A DNA stretch of 15,146 nucleotides from CBCXVS01 sp965178525 (GTDB lineage: Bacteria > Tectomicrobia > Entotheonellia > Entotheonellales > Entotheonellaceae): NCBI GenBank assembly GCA_965178525.1, contig CBCXVS010000195.1, forward strand, positions 1-15,146, given 5' to 3'. Position numbers and translations under genes: made by a program. This document shows positions 1 to 7,842 of the stretch, piece by piece. Within the stretch, counting starts at the first letter, position 1; every line of letters starts with the position of its first letter. Below the pieces are notes generated by a model. It had not been told where the DNA came from. It made no database searches and saw only the letters and a program-made list of their open reading frames with translations.

Positions 1-54
1 CTTTGAGGATGATTCGGTGGGCATCTGGGCTGGGCTAGGGAACCTGATCTTATG

Positions 55-240
55 CTATTGAGGAACAACTCTAATGTCTTCGCTCTCACTCGGCTCGATA
101 TCGGGCATAATAAGTCGCCTCTCGTGTTCTTCTTGGGTGACAAAGTACACATCGTCAAACACCATGGCGGCATCCGCAAAGTCAACGCGGTGCTTGCTTT
201 GATTCTGTGTGGCCTTATTGGGATCCCAAGCAATGTCCAT
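55..240 (-). pseudogene. BrnT-like (DUF497) toxin, truncated remnant
   Basis: The first 35 or so residues after the ATG at 240 match the start of BrnT-type ribonuclease toxins: an early W-D-P-N-K-A, then N-x-x-K-H-x-V-D-F-x-D-A and V-F-D-D. A full BrnT is about 90 residues; this frame stops after 61, and its last third (rich in E, S and D) lacks the usual strands and the terminal I-S-A-R-x-A segment. No good ribosome site precedes the ATG, and the longer open frame back to 306 begins with TTG and adds non-family sequence. A BrnA-type antitoxin would be expected just downstream, where an ATG at 24 opens a frame running off the window, but eight codons cannot identify it. I read this as a decayed toxin gene; a divergent small protein is possible. 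Confidence 0.5.
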
Positions 241-389
241 GGTCCAATTGTACACTAAATGTGCATACAAAAGCGAGTTCTCAAGATGATACCAATCGGC
301 AACCAAGCTTTACGCAATACCATCGGCAGTGCCTTCGACATAGTTCTGCAGCCACCCCCAGACGCCAGTGGGAACCGCCCCATCCCGCC

Positions 390-2057
390 TCACGCATCGC
401 GCAACCGCTGCAAAAATTGCTGTTCGGCCTCCGCCGTGCCAATCAGAATCATCTCCGCCTGGGCCGGAAGCGGCACGGTGAGGTCTGGATTAATCTGCAT
501 GGTCTCTCCCGTTTGCATCGCGATGACATGACACCCCGTGACTTGGTGGATGGCGGTATCGGCTATCGTTTTACCTACCAGTCTTCGAGGTAACGGCACT
601 TTAAACACGTTCAACCCCTCCGTCACCATCAATACATCACTTCGCCGCAACAGATTCCAAATGGTGTTCGCCCCCATCGACCCATAGGACATGACAAAAT
701 CGGCCCCAGCCCGGTGCAAGGTCGAGACGTTGCGCTCTAGCGTAGCACGGCTGATAATCCGGATGTCAGGACGCAAAGTCCGGCAGTACAAGGTCAGGTG
801 GATATTGAGGTCATCATGATGCGTCGTCATCACCACGGTGGGAGCTTCCATGATGCCAGCCTGACGGAGCACATCCGCGTTCGTGGCATTGCCGACGATC
901 GCCTGGCGCGTATCACGGACACGTTCGGGTCTTTGCTCGACCATGCAGTAGTCGATTCCCCGCTCATCCAACGCCACGCCGGTGGCGCGCCCGACACGGC
1001 CGCTGCCCAGGATCACCACCGGCGTGTCCGCGACGTGGGACGCGCCAAAAAGTGTGTCATACTGCTGTAGCTGATCTTGTGACCCGGCCAGCACCAAGAC
1101 GGTATGGGGACCAATCAATGTGTCCGGACCGGCCATCTCAAAACGCCCGCGCTCCCAGACGCCGACGACGCTGAGTCCAGCGCGTTCACGCAGCCGGCTT
1201 TGCAGGAGTGTCTTGCCGACCAGCGGCGTGTGGGCAGCCGTGGCCTCGGCAATGAGCAACTGATCAAAGCGCCCCATCACATGGGTCATGGCATCGCCGC
1301 CGTGCACCCGCCGGGCCAGCGAGCGGCCCAGCATATGCCCGAGGTGCAGGACATGGGAACAGCCCGCCAGCTCTAACATCTTGACCGCCACGTCATGGTT
1401 GGCGGTGGCAATGATGGGTACGGTGGCGGAGACATCCCGCACGGTCAGGGCAACGTTTGTATTGCCGGCATCGCTAGCCGTCGTCGCCACTAAGGCGGCC
1501 TGGTTGACTTGCATGCGTCGAAAGGTGCCCGGATGATCGATGTCGCCGACCGCGACCGAGAGGCCGAGGTCATGCAGGTATAGAGCTTCGGATAAATCCG
1601 GTACGAGCAACATGTAGGGCTGACGGTATTGGTTCAAGCGCGTGATCAACGCCATCGTCACCGCATCATAATGGCATAACACGACATGTCCATTTGTATC
1701 CTTGGATAGCTCTCGCGGTACACGTGAGGCGGATTGGCCTTCCATAAACAGCAGCGGCAGCAGCACGAGCAGAAACACCACACCGGAGCATAGGACGAAG
1801 ACCGAGAACAGGCGGCCCAAATCACTGCTAAAGGTGATATCCCCAAACCCGAGCGTCGACATGGTGGTCAACGTCCAATACAGTCCCGAGACCCAGCTCA
1901 AGGTCTGACCTTCATAGGCCATGACGACGTGAAACAGGACGCTATACACGGCAACACACACAATGAAGACGAGGAAAAACCGGAACAACAGCATGCCGTT
2001 GCGGCGGCTGGAATAATTATGCAGAATGGATCTGAACCACTGAGCAAACGGATGCAT
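390..2057 (-). CDS. 2TM potassium channel with two RCK (TrkA-N/TrkA-C) modules
   Basis: This is an inner-membrane K+ channel subunit with a large cytoplasmic regulatory region. Numbering is from GTG 2069. TM1 spans about 27-50, the pore helix 62-71 (Y-W-T-L-T-T-M), the selectivity filter T-L-G-F-G-D is at 72-77, and TM2 is 87-109. A first Rossmann-type RCK region covers about 127-245 and a TrkA-C-like region about 265-335. A second RCK begins at 349 with G-S-G-R-V-G and an acidic residue (E378) at the end of its second strand, the usual NAD(H)/nucleotide site; a second TrkA-C-like region is 484-552. I prefer the ATG at 2057 over GTG 2069 because GGAG lies 6 nt before it; this gives 555 residues. 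The gene lies 26 nt after the NnrS-like gene on the same strand, suggesting co-transcription. Family knowledge: RCK ligands include nucleotides and Ca2+; the ligand here is unknown. Confidence 0.93.
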   Translation of the reverse strand: MHPFAQWFRSILHNYSSRRNGMLLFRFFLVFIVCVAVYSVLFHVVMAYEGQTLSWVSGLYWTLTTMSTLGFGDITFSSDLGRLFSVFVLCSGVVFLLVLLPLLFMEGQSASRVPRELSKDTNGHVVLCHYDAVTMALITRLNQYRQPYMLLVPDLSEALYLHDLGLSVAVGDIDHPGTFRRMQVNQAALVATTASDAGNTNVALTVRDVSATVPIIATANHDVAVKMLELAGCSHVLHLGHMLGRSLARRVHGGDAMTHVMGRFDQLLIAEATAAHTPLVGKTLLQSRLRERAGLSVVGVWERGRFEMAGPDTLIGPHTVLVLAGSQDQLQQYDTLFGASHVADTPVVILGSGRVGRATGVALDERGIDYCMVEQRPERVRDTRQAIVGNATNADVLRQAGIMEAPTVVMTTHHDDLNIHLTLYCRTLRPDIRIISRATLERNVSTLHRAGADFVMSYGSMGANTIWNLLRRSDVLMVTEGLNVFKVPLPRRLVGKTIADTAIHQVTGCHVIAMQTGETMQINPDLTVPLPAQAEMILIGTAEAEQQFLQRLRDA

Positions 2058-2083
2058 GGGCTGCTCCACTATCCACTATTCAC

Positions 2084-3472
2084 TTAAGCCAGCTTAGCCG
2101 TTCGCCACAGATTGGCTGCCAAACAGCCAACCGCAGCCAATCCGAACGCACCTGATAAGGCAAACGCAATGCGTCCGCTCCCGACAAGGCCCGGGAATAT
2201 CTGCCAGAGCGCCGCAGGCGCGGCCACCAGGAAGATGCGGCAGATCACAGCGGCATTGCCGAGCCAAAAGGTGGCGGCCACCAAACCGGGACTGGCAACC
2301 CGCCTCTTGTGCAACAATCCGGGGAGCATGCGTACGGCCACACCAAAAATGAGCAAGCTGATAAAACCCAGGAAATACATATGCCGGATCGCACCACGAC
2401 TGATGAGATTAACGTATCCCGCCAGTCCGGCAATTCCGGCAATGATGTCCCCACACGCGGCGAGGGCGAGCCAGATATAGGCGGCATAAATCAGGCGCTC
2501 GAAACGGCCAAACGCCTCATGATCCGGTCGTTCCGGACGGGCGGGACGCCGCCCCGATGGTGGGTGTGGCTCAGAGGCCGTCCCCCGAAATGGCAGGCAT
2601 TGGCTCAGCACATCTAACCGCCAGACAAACCACAGCATGACGGCTCCCTTGCCGAGCATGCCGAGCTGGGAGAGGAAGAGCGCGCCCTGAGGCGCCACCT
2701 GTATCATCGGCGGGACCATGGGTATCATGTGCATGAGCCACCCGCCCAGATAGGCATACGCGGTCCCACGGACAGACCACGCCGGGACAGGCAGGCGGAG
2801 ATACAGCGGCAAGAGACGCACCGAAAAGGCAAACGCCACGGGCAGCAGAATCAAACCGAGAAAGCTCTGCGTGGCCACGTAATACCAGAAGGGATGGACG
2901 ACGATCTGCCGGTGCAGAGCCATAGTTAGCAGCAGGATCAGGTTGAAGCAGGCATAGAGGACCCAGCCCAGCAACACCATCAGAAAGTACGGTCTGACAG
3001 CGCGTAAAGCCGGGCGCATATCGGCCGTTTGCACCTGCCATATCGTGCTCACCAACAGCGCCGCGTACAGGATGATACCCACCCATTCCAGCCCGCCGGA
3101 GGCAGCCACCACCCAGAGCGTGACATCAAGCCAAGGACTCGGCGCCAGGTACGGCGCCATCGTGTGACTCAAGGTCCGCAGAGCAAGCCCACACGTCATG
3201 AGCCACAGAATCCAGGTCATCCAGCCTGGCCGTGCAATGGGCGCCCCAGCCAGGCGTGGAATAAAGTAGAGGCTAATTCCCATGATAAATAAGCCCGCCC
3301 AGCCCACGAGCTGAACATGACCATGCGTCTGCACAAAGCTGGCAAAACCCGGTCCGGGTCCAAAGCCAAAACCCAAGACAAAACTCAAATGAGTACCCAG
3401 CGCAAAGCCGACAAAGAACCCAAGAGTTAACGCCACCCAGATAAAGCCCCGATGAAATGCCGTGTGTTTCAT
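2084..3472 (-). CDS. NnrS-like / haem-copper-oxidase-like polytopic membrane protein
   Basis: This is a 462-residue, very hydrophobic protein with about 12 predicted membrane helices. Two segments place it in the NnrS-like group. Near the N-terminus is T-H-G-H-V-Q-L-V-G-W followed by a helix and Y-F-I-P-R-L-A-G; near the C-terminus is A-I-R-H-M-Y-F-L-G-F followed by G-V-A-V-R-M-L-P-G. These paired His-bearing helices resemble those of NnrS and oxidase subunit I relatives, where His can bind haem or metal. A charged, Pro- and Arg-rich cytoplasmic loop (H-P-P-S-G-R-R-P-A-R-P) sits in the middle. The open frame extends to 3571, but that extension encodes a heptamer DNA repeat, so I place the start at ATG 3472, although its ribosome site is weak. 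NnrS is linked to nitric-oxide stress in other bacteria; a sensing or metal role here is inference. It precedes the K+ channel gene. Confidence 0.72.
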   Translation of the reverse strand: MKHTAFHRGFIWVALTLGFFVGFALGTHLSFVLGFGFGPGPGFASFVQTHGHVQLVGWAGLFIMGISLYFIPRLAGAPIARPGWMTWILWLMTCGLALRTLSHTMAPYLAPSPWLDVTLWVVAASGGLEWVGIILYAALLVSTIWQVQTADMRPALRAVRPYFLMVLLGWVLYACFNLILLLTMALHRQIVVHPFWYYVATQSFLGLILLPVAFAFSVRLLPLYLRLPVPAWSVRGTAYAYLGGWLMHMIPMVPPMIQVAPQGALFLSQLGMLGKGAVMLWFVWRLDVLSQCLPFRGTASEPHPPSGRRPARPERPDHEAFGRFERLIYAAYIWLALAACGDIIAGIAGLAGYVNLISRGAIRHMYFLGFISLLIFGVAVRMLPGLLHKRRVASPGLVAATFWLGNAAVICRIFLVAAPAALWQIFPGLVGSGRIAFALSGAFGLAAVGCLAANLWRTAKLA

Positions 3473-3503
3473 ACCCGTCCCGCTATCATCTCCCCCCTCC
3501 CCC

Positions 3504-3538
3504 ATTCCGCATTCCGCATTCCGCATTCCGCATTCGGT
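3504..3538. repeat. ATTCCGC heptamer tandem repeat
   Basis: Four perfect ATTCCGC units (3504-3531) are followed by one imperfect copy, ATTCGGT. The array starts 32 nt before the proposed NnrS-like start and is separated from it by a purine-rich (coding strand) GGGGGAGGGGGGAG tract. A two-unit version of the same heptamer occurs at 7822-7835 in the same position relative to another gene. It is probably a slippage-prone microsatellite or dispersed repeat in the 5' leader. Confidence 0.9.
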
Positions 3539-3720
3539 ATGCGCATTGTGCCATGTCAGCCCACCGTCCACAATCGCCCCTGAAGCGGCTAGGAATTTTT
3601 CTGCCGTATAGGTGAGTTCTCCATCATACCGCTGTATCGTGGTGACGACGGGGGCTCACGGTGTTTCGATATCCCACTCTTACGACAATGGGTTGAGTGA
3701 GAATGATGGTTCCGGCAGTA

Positions 3721-3726
3721 AAGGAG
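3721..3726 (+). promoter_or_regulatory. Ribosome binding site fixing the GAF-protein start
   Basis: AAGGAG lies 6 nt before ATG 3733. This is the clearest ribosome site near the long frame and favours 3733 over the in-frame GTG/ATG codons 12 or fewer codons upstream. Confidence 0.8.
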
Positions 3727-3732
3727 AGAACC

Positions 3733-6144
3733 ATGAACCAGCAGTGCATCTTGTCCTTCGACACACGTTTCACCCTCCTAGCGGATTCAGATGATTTCCC
3801 ATTCACCTGTGAACTCAGCCTGGCCCCGCTGGCCGCGTTTTGGCAACAGACGAGCCACCGTGGCCGCTCGATGCAAGGCGCCCTGCGCACGTGGCTCCGG
3901 AAGGCCTTACGGCAAGCCCCTGAGTTGCTCGAACCCATCACCGATCTCGCGGTCCTTGCCAGGCATCGCGACCTGGTTGACCTGTTGATGACCGTGGCCT
4001 TTCCGCAAGCGGCCTGGGACCATACGTATGCCGCGGCATTAACGCTTTTTAGCATGCAGAGTTTCTACGCGACCCCCGCGTTCGAACGGCTCTTGACCAC
4101 CCCGGATGGGCGTCTCCAGGGACGCGTGAATGTGGAGACCCAGACGGTGGCCCACGTCAGACTTCTCCATGCCTACACCTTTATTTTGCAAACGATCTAT
4201 GGCATGGCGCTCGACTTCGAATACCCCCTGATCTTCACCGCCACGGATCCCGACACCGGACTCGACCGCCATTTTCGCATGAACTTCGATGCACGTTTTA
4301 TCGAGGCGCACACGGTTGGCGCCGTCAAACCGCTGACCGAGACAGAGAAGCAACAGCTCCTCGAGAATCTGGCCGATCCGCAAGTCCTGATGGACCTCAT
4401 CCCCCCCGAGCAGTTCGTTCTGCGGGGCTTTGCCGTGCTGAACACCATCGACGTCACCGACCAGGAAGTGCTCTCGTCGCTCAAACGCGATTTGATCGAG
4501 AAAGAATCGATCGTGTCCAACACGCGGTTTCATAGCTTGCAGCACAAACTCCGCACCCTTTTCCACAAACCGGAGCTGTGCTTCGAACTCGCCGCTTTGC
4601 AAGGTGATCAGGTCCTCGCGCTCCATGCCGGCCAGCATATCGAGCATCGCTGTATTTACGCCGATTCCGCACACTATAAGATCGCCGATTATGCCGGGTC
4701 CGTGTACGAACGGGCGTGTCGGCAAGGCGAGCTATTGCTCATCGACGATCTCGCCACCTACCCGCATCGCACTGAGATTGAGGAGCAGCTCTGGCAGCGC
4801 GGCATGCGGAACTTCGTCGTCGCCCCGCTCTATTACCAGGACACGCTCATCGGCACACTCGCTCTCGGGTCGCCCCATCCCGGCGATCTGCACGCGCTGA
4901 ACGTCATGAAGCTGCGGGAAGTCCTGCCGCTGTTCGCCATGGCGATCCAACGCAGTCTGGAGGAGTTGAATACGCGCATTGAAGCGATTATTAAAGAGCA
5001 ATGCACCGCCATCCACCCGGCCGTGGAATGGCGCTTTCGTCAAGCCGCCCTGAATTGGGCCGAGCAACGCCAAAGCGGCAGTATGACCGAGATGGAACCG
5101 ATCGTTTTCAACGACGTCTATCCGCTCTATGGCGCCTCGGACGTGCGCGGCTCATCCAAACTACGGAATGCCGCTATTCAAGCCGACTTGCTGGAACATC
5201 TGCACCTGGCGCAGGAAATTCTGCGGATCGGGTATGGCTGCAAGCCCTTAGCGATTCTCGATGGCATGGCCTACCATGTGGGCAAGCTCATGGCCCGGCT
5301 GAGCACTGGCTTGGGGGCGGGCGATGAGCTTTCGGTCATTGATTTTCTGTACCGGGATGTGGAACCTCTGTTCGGCCACCTACGGGGGCTCTGTCTCGAA
5401 ATCGCGGAGAAAATCGCCGCCTATGAGGCCGCACTGGAGCCCCGCCTCGGCACGGTGTATCGGCGTCGGAAGAACTTTGAGGAAAGCATCACCTACCTCA
5501 ACGAGGTGGTCTCGTCCTACATTGATGCCGAGCAAGAAAAAGTCCAGGCGATGTTTCCGCATTACTTCGAGAAGCACAAAAGCGACGGGGTCGAATACGG
5601 CATCTATATCGGCGCCTCGATGGTCGAAGACGGCGGGTTCGATCTCCTCTTCTTGCACAACTTACGCCTGTGGCAGCTCATGATGATGTGTGGTGTGGCC
5701 CGCCTGGCGGAGCAAGTCAAAGGCCGCCTGCACGTGCCGTTGGACCTGACCCACCTGATCCTGGTGCAGCACACCCCTTTATCTGTGCGCTTCCGCCTCG
5801 ATGAAAAACGTTTTGACATTGATGGCGCCTACAATATGCGCTACGAAATCGTGAAAAAGCGCATTGACAAGGCCCTGCTCAAAGGCCGCAATGAGCGCTT
5901 GACGCAGCCGGGCAAAATTGCCATCGTCTACTCGCAGCCGAAAGAAGCGCAGGAGTATCGGGAATATATCGACTACTTGCAAGCGTCGGGCTATCTGACC
6001 GGCGAGGTGGAAGACGTCGAGCTGGAGGATCTGGAAGGCGCCCACGGCCTCAAGGCCCTCCGCGTCACGGTGGAGATGGAGGCGGTGTCAGCGGAGCCGT
6101 TGATGTCGCTCACAGAGGTGGCGACGGCGCTGGAGGCGGTGTAA
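3733..6144 (+). CDS. Large GAF-domain protein of unknown function (803 aa)
   Basis: The protein appears soluble, with no signal peptide or membrane helix. Residues 1-250 are a mostly helical region I do not recognise as a named domain. Residues about 255-415 form a GAF domain, ending in the typical strand N-F-V-V-A-P-L-Y-Y-Q-D-T-L-I-G-T-L-A-L-G and a closing helix. A conserved-looking block follows at 454-475 (M-E-P-I-V-F-N-D-V-Y-P-L-Y-G...R-G-S-S); I recall this block from long GAF proteins annotated only as GAF-domain proteins, often in Bacteroidetes. The remaining 330 residues are helical with a few strands and end in an acidic stretch. No kinase, cyclase, GGDEF or DNA-binding motif is visible. 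GAF domains bind small ligands or sense redox state, so a sensory or scaffold role is inference. The gene faces away from the NnrS-like gene across about 260 bp and is followed 47 nt later by a HicB-like gene. Confidence 0.88.
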   Translation: MNQQCILSFDTRFTLLADSDDFPFTCELSLAPLAAFWQQTSHRGRSMQGALRTWLRKALRQAPELLEPITDLAVLARHRDLVDLLMTVAFPQAAWDHTYAAALTLFSMQSFYATPAFERLLTTPDGRLQGRVNVETQTVAHVRLLHAYTFILQTIYGMALDFEYPLIFTATDPDTGLDRHFRMNFDARFIEAHTVGAVKPLTETEKQQLLENLADPQVLMDLIPPEQFVLRGFAVLNTIDVTDQEVLSSLKRDLIEKESIVSNTRFHSLQHKLRTLFHKPELCFELAALQGDQVLALHAGQHIEHRCIYADSAHYKIADYAGSVYERACRQGELLLIDDLATYPHRTEIEEQLWQRGMRNFVVAPLYYQDTLIGTLALGSPHPGDLHALNVMKLREVLPLFAMAIQRSLEELNTRIEAIIKEQCTAIHPAVEWRFRQAALNWAEQRQSGSMTEMEPIVFNDVYPLYGASDVRGSSKLRNAAIQADLLEHLHLAQEILRIGYGCKPLAILDGMAYHVGKLMARLSTGLGAGDELSVIDFLYRDVEPLFGHLRGLCLEIAEKIAAYEAALEPRLGTVYRRRKNFEESITYLNEVVSSYIDAEQEKVQAMFPHYFEKHKSDGVEYGIYIGASMVEDGGFDLLFLHNLRLWQLMMMCGVARLAEQVKGRLHVPLDLTHLILVQHTPLSVRFRLDEKRFDIDGAYNMRYEIVKKRIDKALLKGRNERLTQPGKIAIVYSQPKEAQEYREYIDYLQASGYLTGEVEDVELEDLEGAHGLKALRVTVEMEAVSAEPLMSLTEVATALEAV

Positions 6145-6191
6145 CCATGCCAAGAAAGGCAAGTAAAACAAGCTGTCGAGCAGGTGAAGAC

Positions 6192-6413
6192 ATGAAAGAA
6201 AGCGATCAGTATCACAAGTGGATCGAGTGGAGTGAGGAGGACCAAACCTATATTGGAAAGTGTCCTGATTTAATTACGGGCATTCATGGAGATGATCCAG
6301 CAAAACTCTATGGTGCTTTGTGTGACGTCATTGAAGATGTCATTCGTCATTTTGAAGCTGAGGATCGGCCACTGCCTCGCCCTCGCATCCGCCCCATGCA
6401 AGAAGTCGGGTAA
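6192..6413 (+). CDS. HicB-like small protein without a HicA partner
   Basis: This 73-residue protein carries the HicB-type fold signature: Y-H-K-W-I-E-W-S-E-E-D-Q-x-Y-I-G-K-C-P-D-L, then G-I-H-G-D-D and a helix ending in V-I-R-H-F. AGGTG lies 5 nt before the ATG; an upstream in-frame ATG at 6147, two bases after the GAF stop, would add 15 residues that do not fit the family. HicB normally neutralises HicA, a small ribonuclease encoded next to it. No HicA-sized gene is visible on either side, and the protein has no C-terminal DNA-binding domain. It may be a solitary HicB-like protein, common in genomes and of unknown role, or an orphan antitoxin. Its position suggests read-through from the GAF gene. 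Confidence 0.7.
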   Translation: MKESDQYHKWIEWSEEDQTYIGKCPDLITGIHGDDPAKLYGALCDVIEDVIRHFEAEDRPLPRPRIRPMQEVG

Positions 6414-6446
6414 CCCCCGACATATAAGTGCCTGAGCATGATTACC

Positions 6447-6486
6447 TTTATATATTTCTCCAGGGGAAAGATATAAATTTGTTTTG
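6447..6486 (+). terminator. Hairpin terminator at a convergent gene end
   Basis: TTTATAT (6447-6453) and ATATAAA (6471-6477) form perfect 7-bp arms. After one mismatch the stem continues with TTTC/GAAA around a small C/G-rich loop, and TTTGTTTT follows at 6478-6484. It sits between the HicB-like stop (6413, plus strand) and the stop of the minus-strand gene at 6527, where a terminator is expected. The outer stem is AT-rich, so efficiency is uncertain. I see no other feature in 6414-6526. Confidence 0.55.
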
Positions 6487-6526
6487 CCTCAGTACTTACC
6501 CTAGACGGAGGTGAACAAAGTTAGCG

Positions 6527-6874
6527 TCATGGAAGCCGCTGCTTGATCGCTTCAACGCGCGCCTCCCGACCGCCGAGGAAATCAATCTTGATCAGGTCCA
6601 TCGCACACTGAAACCAATTCTTATCCTGGGTGTCCTTCCGCACCTTGTCGGCAATCATCGGATCAGCCACAGGCTGCAGCGCCTTCTTGGCGATCTGGCC
6701 GACCACGCTACCGGTTTTGCTTTCAATATCTGCCTGCAGGTCCGCTATCACACTTGACGTTAAGGTTTTCTCAACAGCCACACACGTATTCAGAGTTTGA
6801 TAATGGGTCTGCAAGTAATAAAAAACACCGCCCACGATCAGTGTCGTCAGAACGCCGAGCAAAAACCCTTTCAC
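6527..6874 (-). CDS. Small membrane-anchored hypothetical protein
   Basis: I do not recognise this 115-residue protein. It starts with GTG at 6874; a G-rich GGAGGGGGG tract lies 7-11 nt upstream. Residues 2-20 (K-G-F-L-L-G-V-L-T-T-L-I-V-G-G-V-F-Y-Y) form one membrane helix, either an uncleaved signal anchor or a signal peptide without an obvious cleavage site. The remaining 95 residues are predicted helical, soluble and probably periplasmic, with two cysteines (one in N-T-C-V-A-V, one in W-F-Q-C-A-M-D-L) that could pair. The gene lies 126 nt downstream of the aldo/keto reductase pseudogene on the same strand. Its composition resembles its neighbours. No family-based function can be proposed. 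Confidence 0.65.
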   Translation of the reverse strand: MKGFLLGVLTTLIVGGVFYYLQTHYQTLNTCVAVEKTLTSSVIADLQADIESKTGSVVGQIAKKALQPVADPMIADKVRKDTQDKNWFQCAMDLIKIDFLGGREARVEAIKQRLP

Positions 6875-7000
6875 GGGTCAACCCCCCTCCACCTATGATC
6901 TATCGAACCGTTGGGATCATGAAAATGCCGAGGTGCATCGCTTCCTCCCGGTCGCCAGGTTGAGGTGTGACCGCGTTTACAGGCAACGCTCCGTTTCAGT

Positions 7001-7793
7001 TCAGATGTAGTCACGGAGGTCTGGGGGGAGCAGCTCATAGGTTCCAGCCGCGGCATTTTCCTCAATGCGTTCCGGACGCGATGTGGCCGGAATGGCAACC
7101 GTGATACGCGGATCGCTCATGACCCAGGCCAATAGCGCCTGCGCCCAGGTCCGAATCCCAAAGGCCGTCAGAGGCGTCAGATCGGGCTGTCGCCGCAGGC
7201 TTTTGACATACCGTCCCCGCTCCAAAGGCTCCATCACAATCACGCCAATACCACAATCGGCGGCGAGGGGCAAGATCTCGGCTTCGCAAGTCCGCTCCAG
7301 CACATTGTAGGGAATTTGTATGGTGTCGATACGCCCGCTGCGCATGATCTGCATCATGTCGGAATACGCACTTGTCGTATAATGTGTGATGCCGATGAGA
7401 CCAATCTTACCCTCGGCTTTCAGGCGCTCCAGCGTGACCAAATGGGTTGGCCAATCGACCAGATTGTGGATCTGAAAAACATCGATATACTCCGTCTAAA
7501 ACCGGGCAAAGGACTGTGCGATCTGTGCCTCGCCCGGCTCCCGGCCCCGGCACCAGACCTTCGTGGCCAGGTGGAAAGCATCCCGCTTGCCGGCGGTCGT
7601 GATCCCGACCACCTGTTCGCTGTGGCCGTACGTACATCGGGGAGGAATCAATCAACGTGACGTGATGGGCCACGCAAGCATCGATAATCTGCTTCCGGAT
7701 GGCAATGTCCGCCTTCGAGGTGACATTGAACACGCTGGCCGTTCCCAATCCGATCATCCCAACAGCCAGACCGTTCAGCTTACGGAATTCCAC
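7001..7793 (-). pseudogene. Aldo/keto reductase, disrupted by a frameshift and an amber codon
   Basis: Aldo/keto reductases are cytosolic NADPH-dependent (alpha/beta)8 barrel enzymes. The gene starts at GTG 7793, 5 nt after GGAGG, with an N-terminus containing G-L-G-T-A-S-V. The tetrad can be read in the repaired sequence: Asp (L-I-D-S-S-P), Tyr (P-M-Y-G-H), Lys (L-A-T-K-V-W) and His (Q-I-H-N). Two lesions break it. GTAC is duplicated at 7628-7635, right after the catalytic Tyr codon, shifting the frame. After that shift is corrected, a TAG remains at 7496-7498 in A-R-F-*-T-E-Y-I-D, where relatives usually carry a codon such as CAG. The second half, from about 7495 to 7001, is intact and ends in P-P-D-L-R-D-Y-I. 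Repaired length is about 263 residues, slightly short for the family. Two independent lesions make a single sequencing error an unlikely explanation. Confidence 0.88.
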
Positions 7794-7821
7794 CCACACC
7801 TCCCCCCTGACTCGACGCTTT

Positions 7822-7835
7822 ATTCCGCATTCCGC
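7822..7835. repeat. Second ATTCCGC heptamer repeat (two units)
   Basis: Two perfect ATTCCGC units lie in the 49-bp gap between the thiolase stop (7843) and the aldo/keto reductase start (7793). As at 3504, the repeat ends about 29 nt upstream of the start codon, with a GGGGGGAGG tract (coding strand) between. Confidence 0.8.
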
Positions 7836-7842
7836 ATTTGTT

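Noticed and set aside
2058..2069. GTG 2069 as the K+ channel start
   Set aside because: ATG 2057 is preceded by GGAG at 6 nt, and that GGAG overlaps the GTG codon, so the ATG is better supported.
3504..3538. CRISPR-like array
   Set aside because: Units are 7 bp with no spacers; this is a simple tandem repeat.
3473..3571. N-terminal extension of the NnrS-like protein
   Set aside because: It only translates the heptamer DNA repeat (N-A-E-C-G-M type sequence) and a G-rich tract; the membrane protein proper begins near ATG 3472.
7496..7498. TAG read as pyrrolysine or another recoded residue
   Set aside because: The same gene also has a 4-nt frameshift, and nearby broken genes use TAA and TGA, so decay is simpler.
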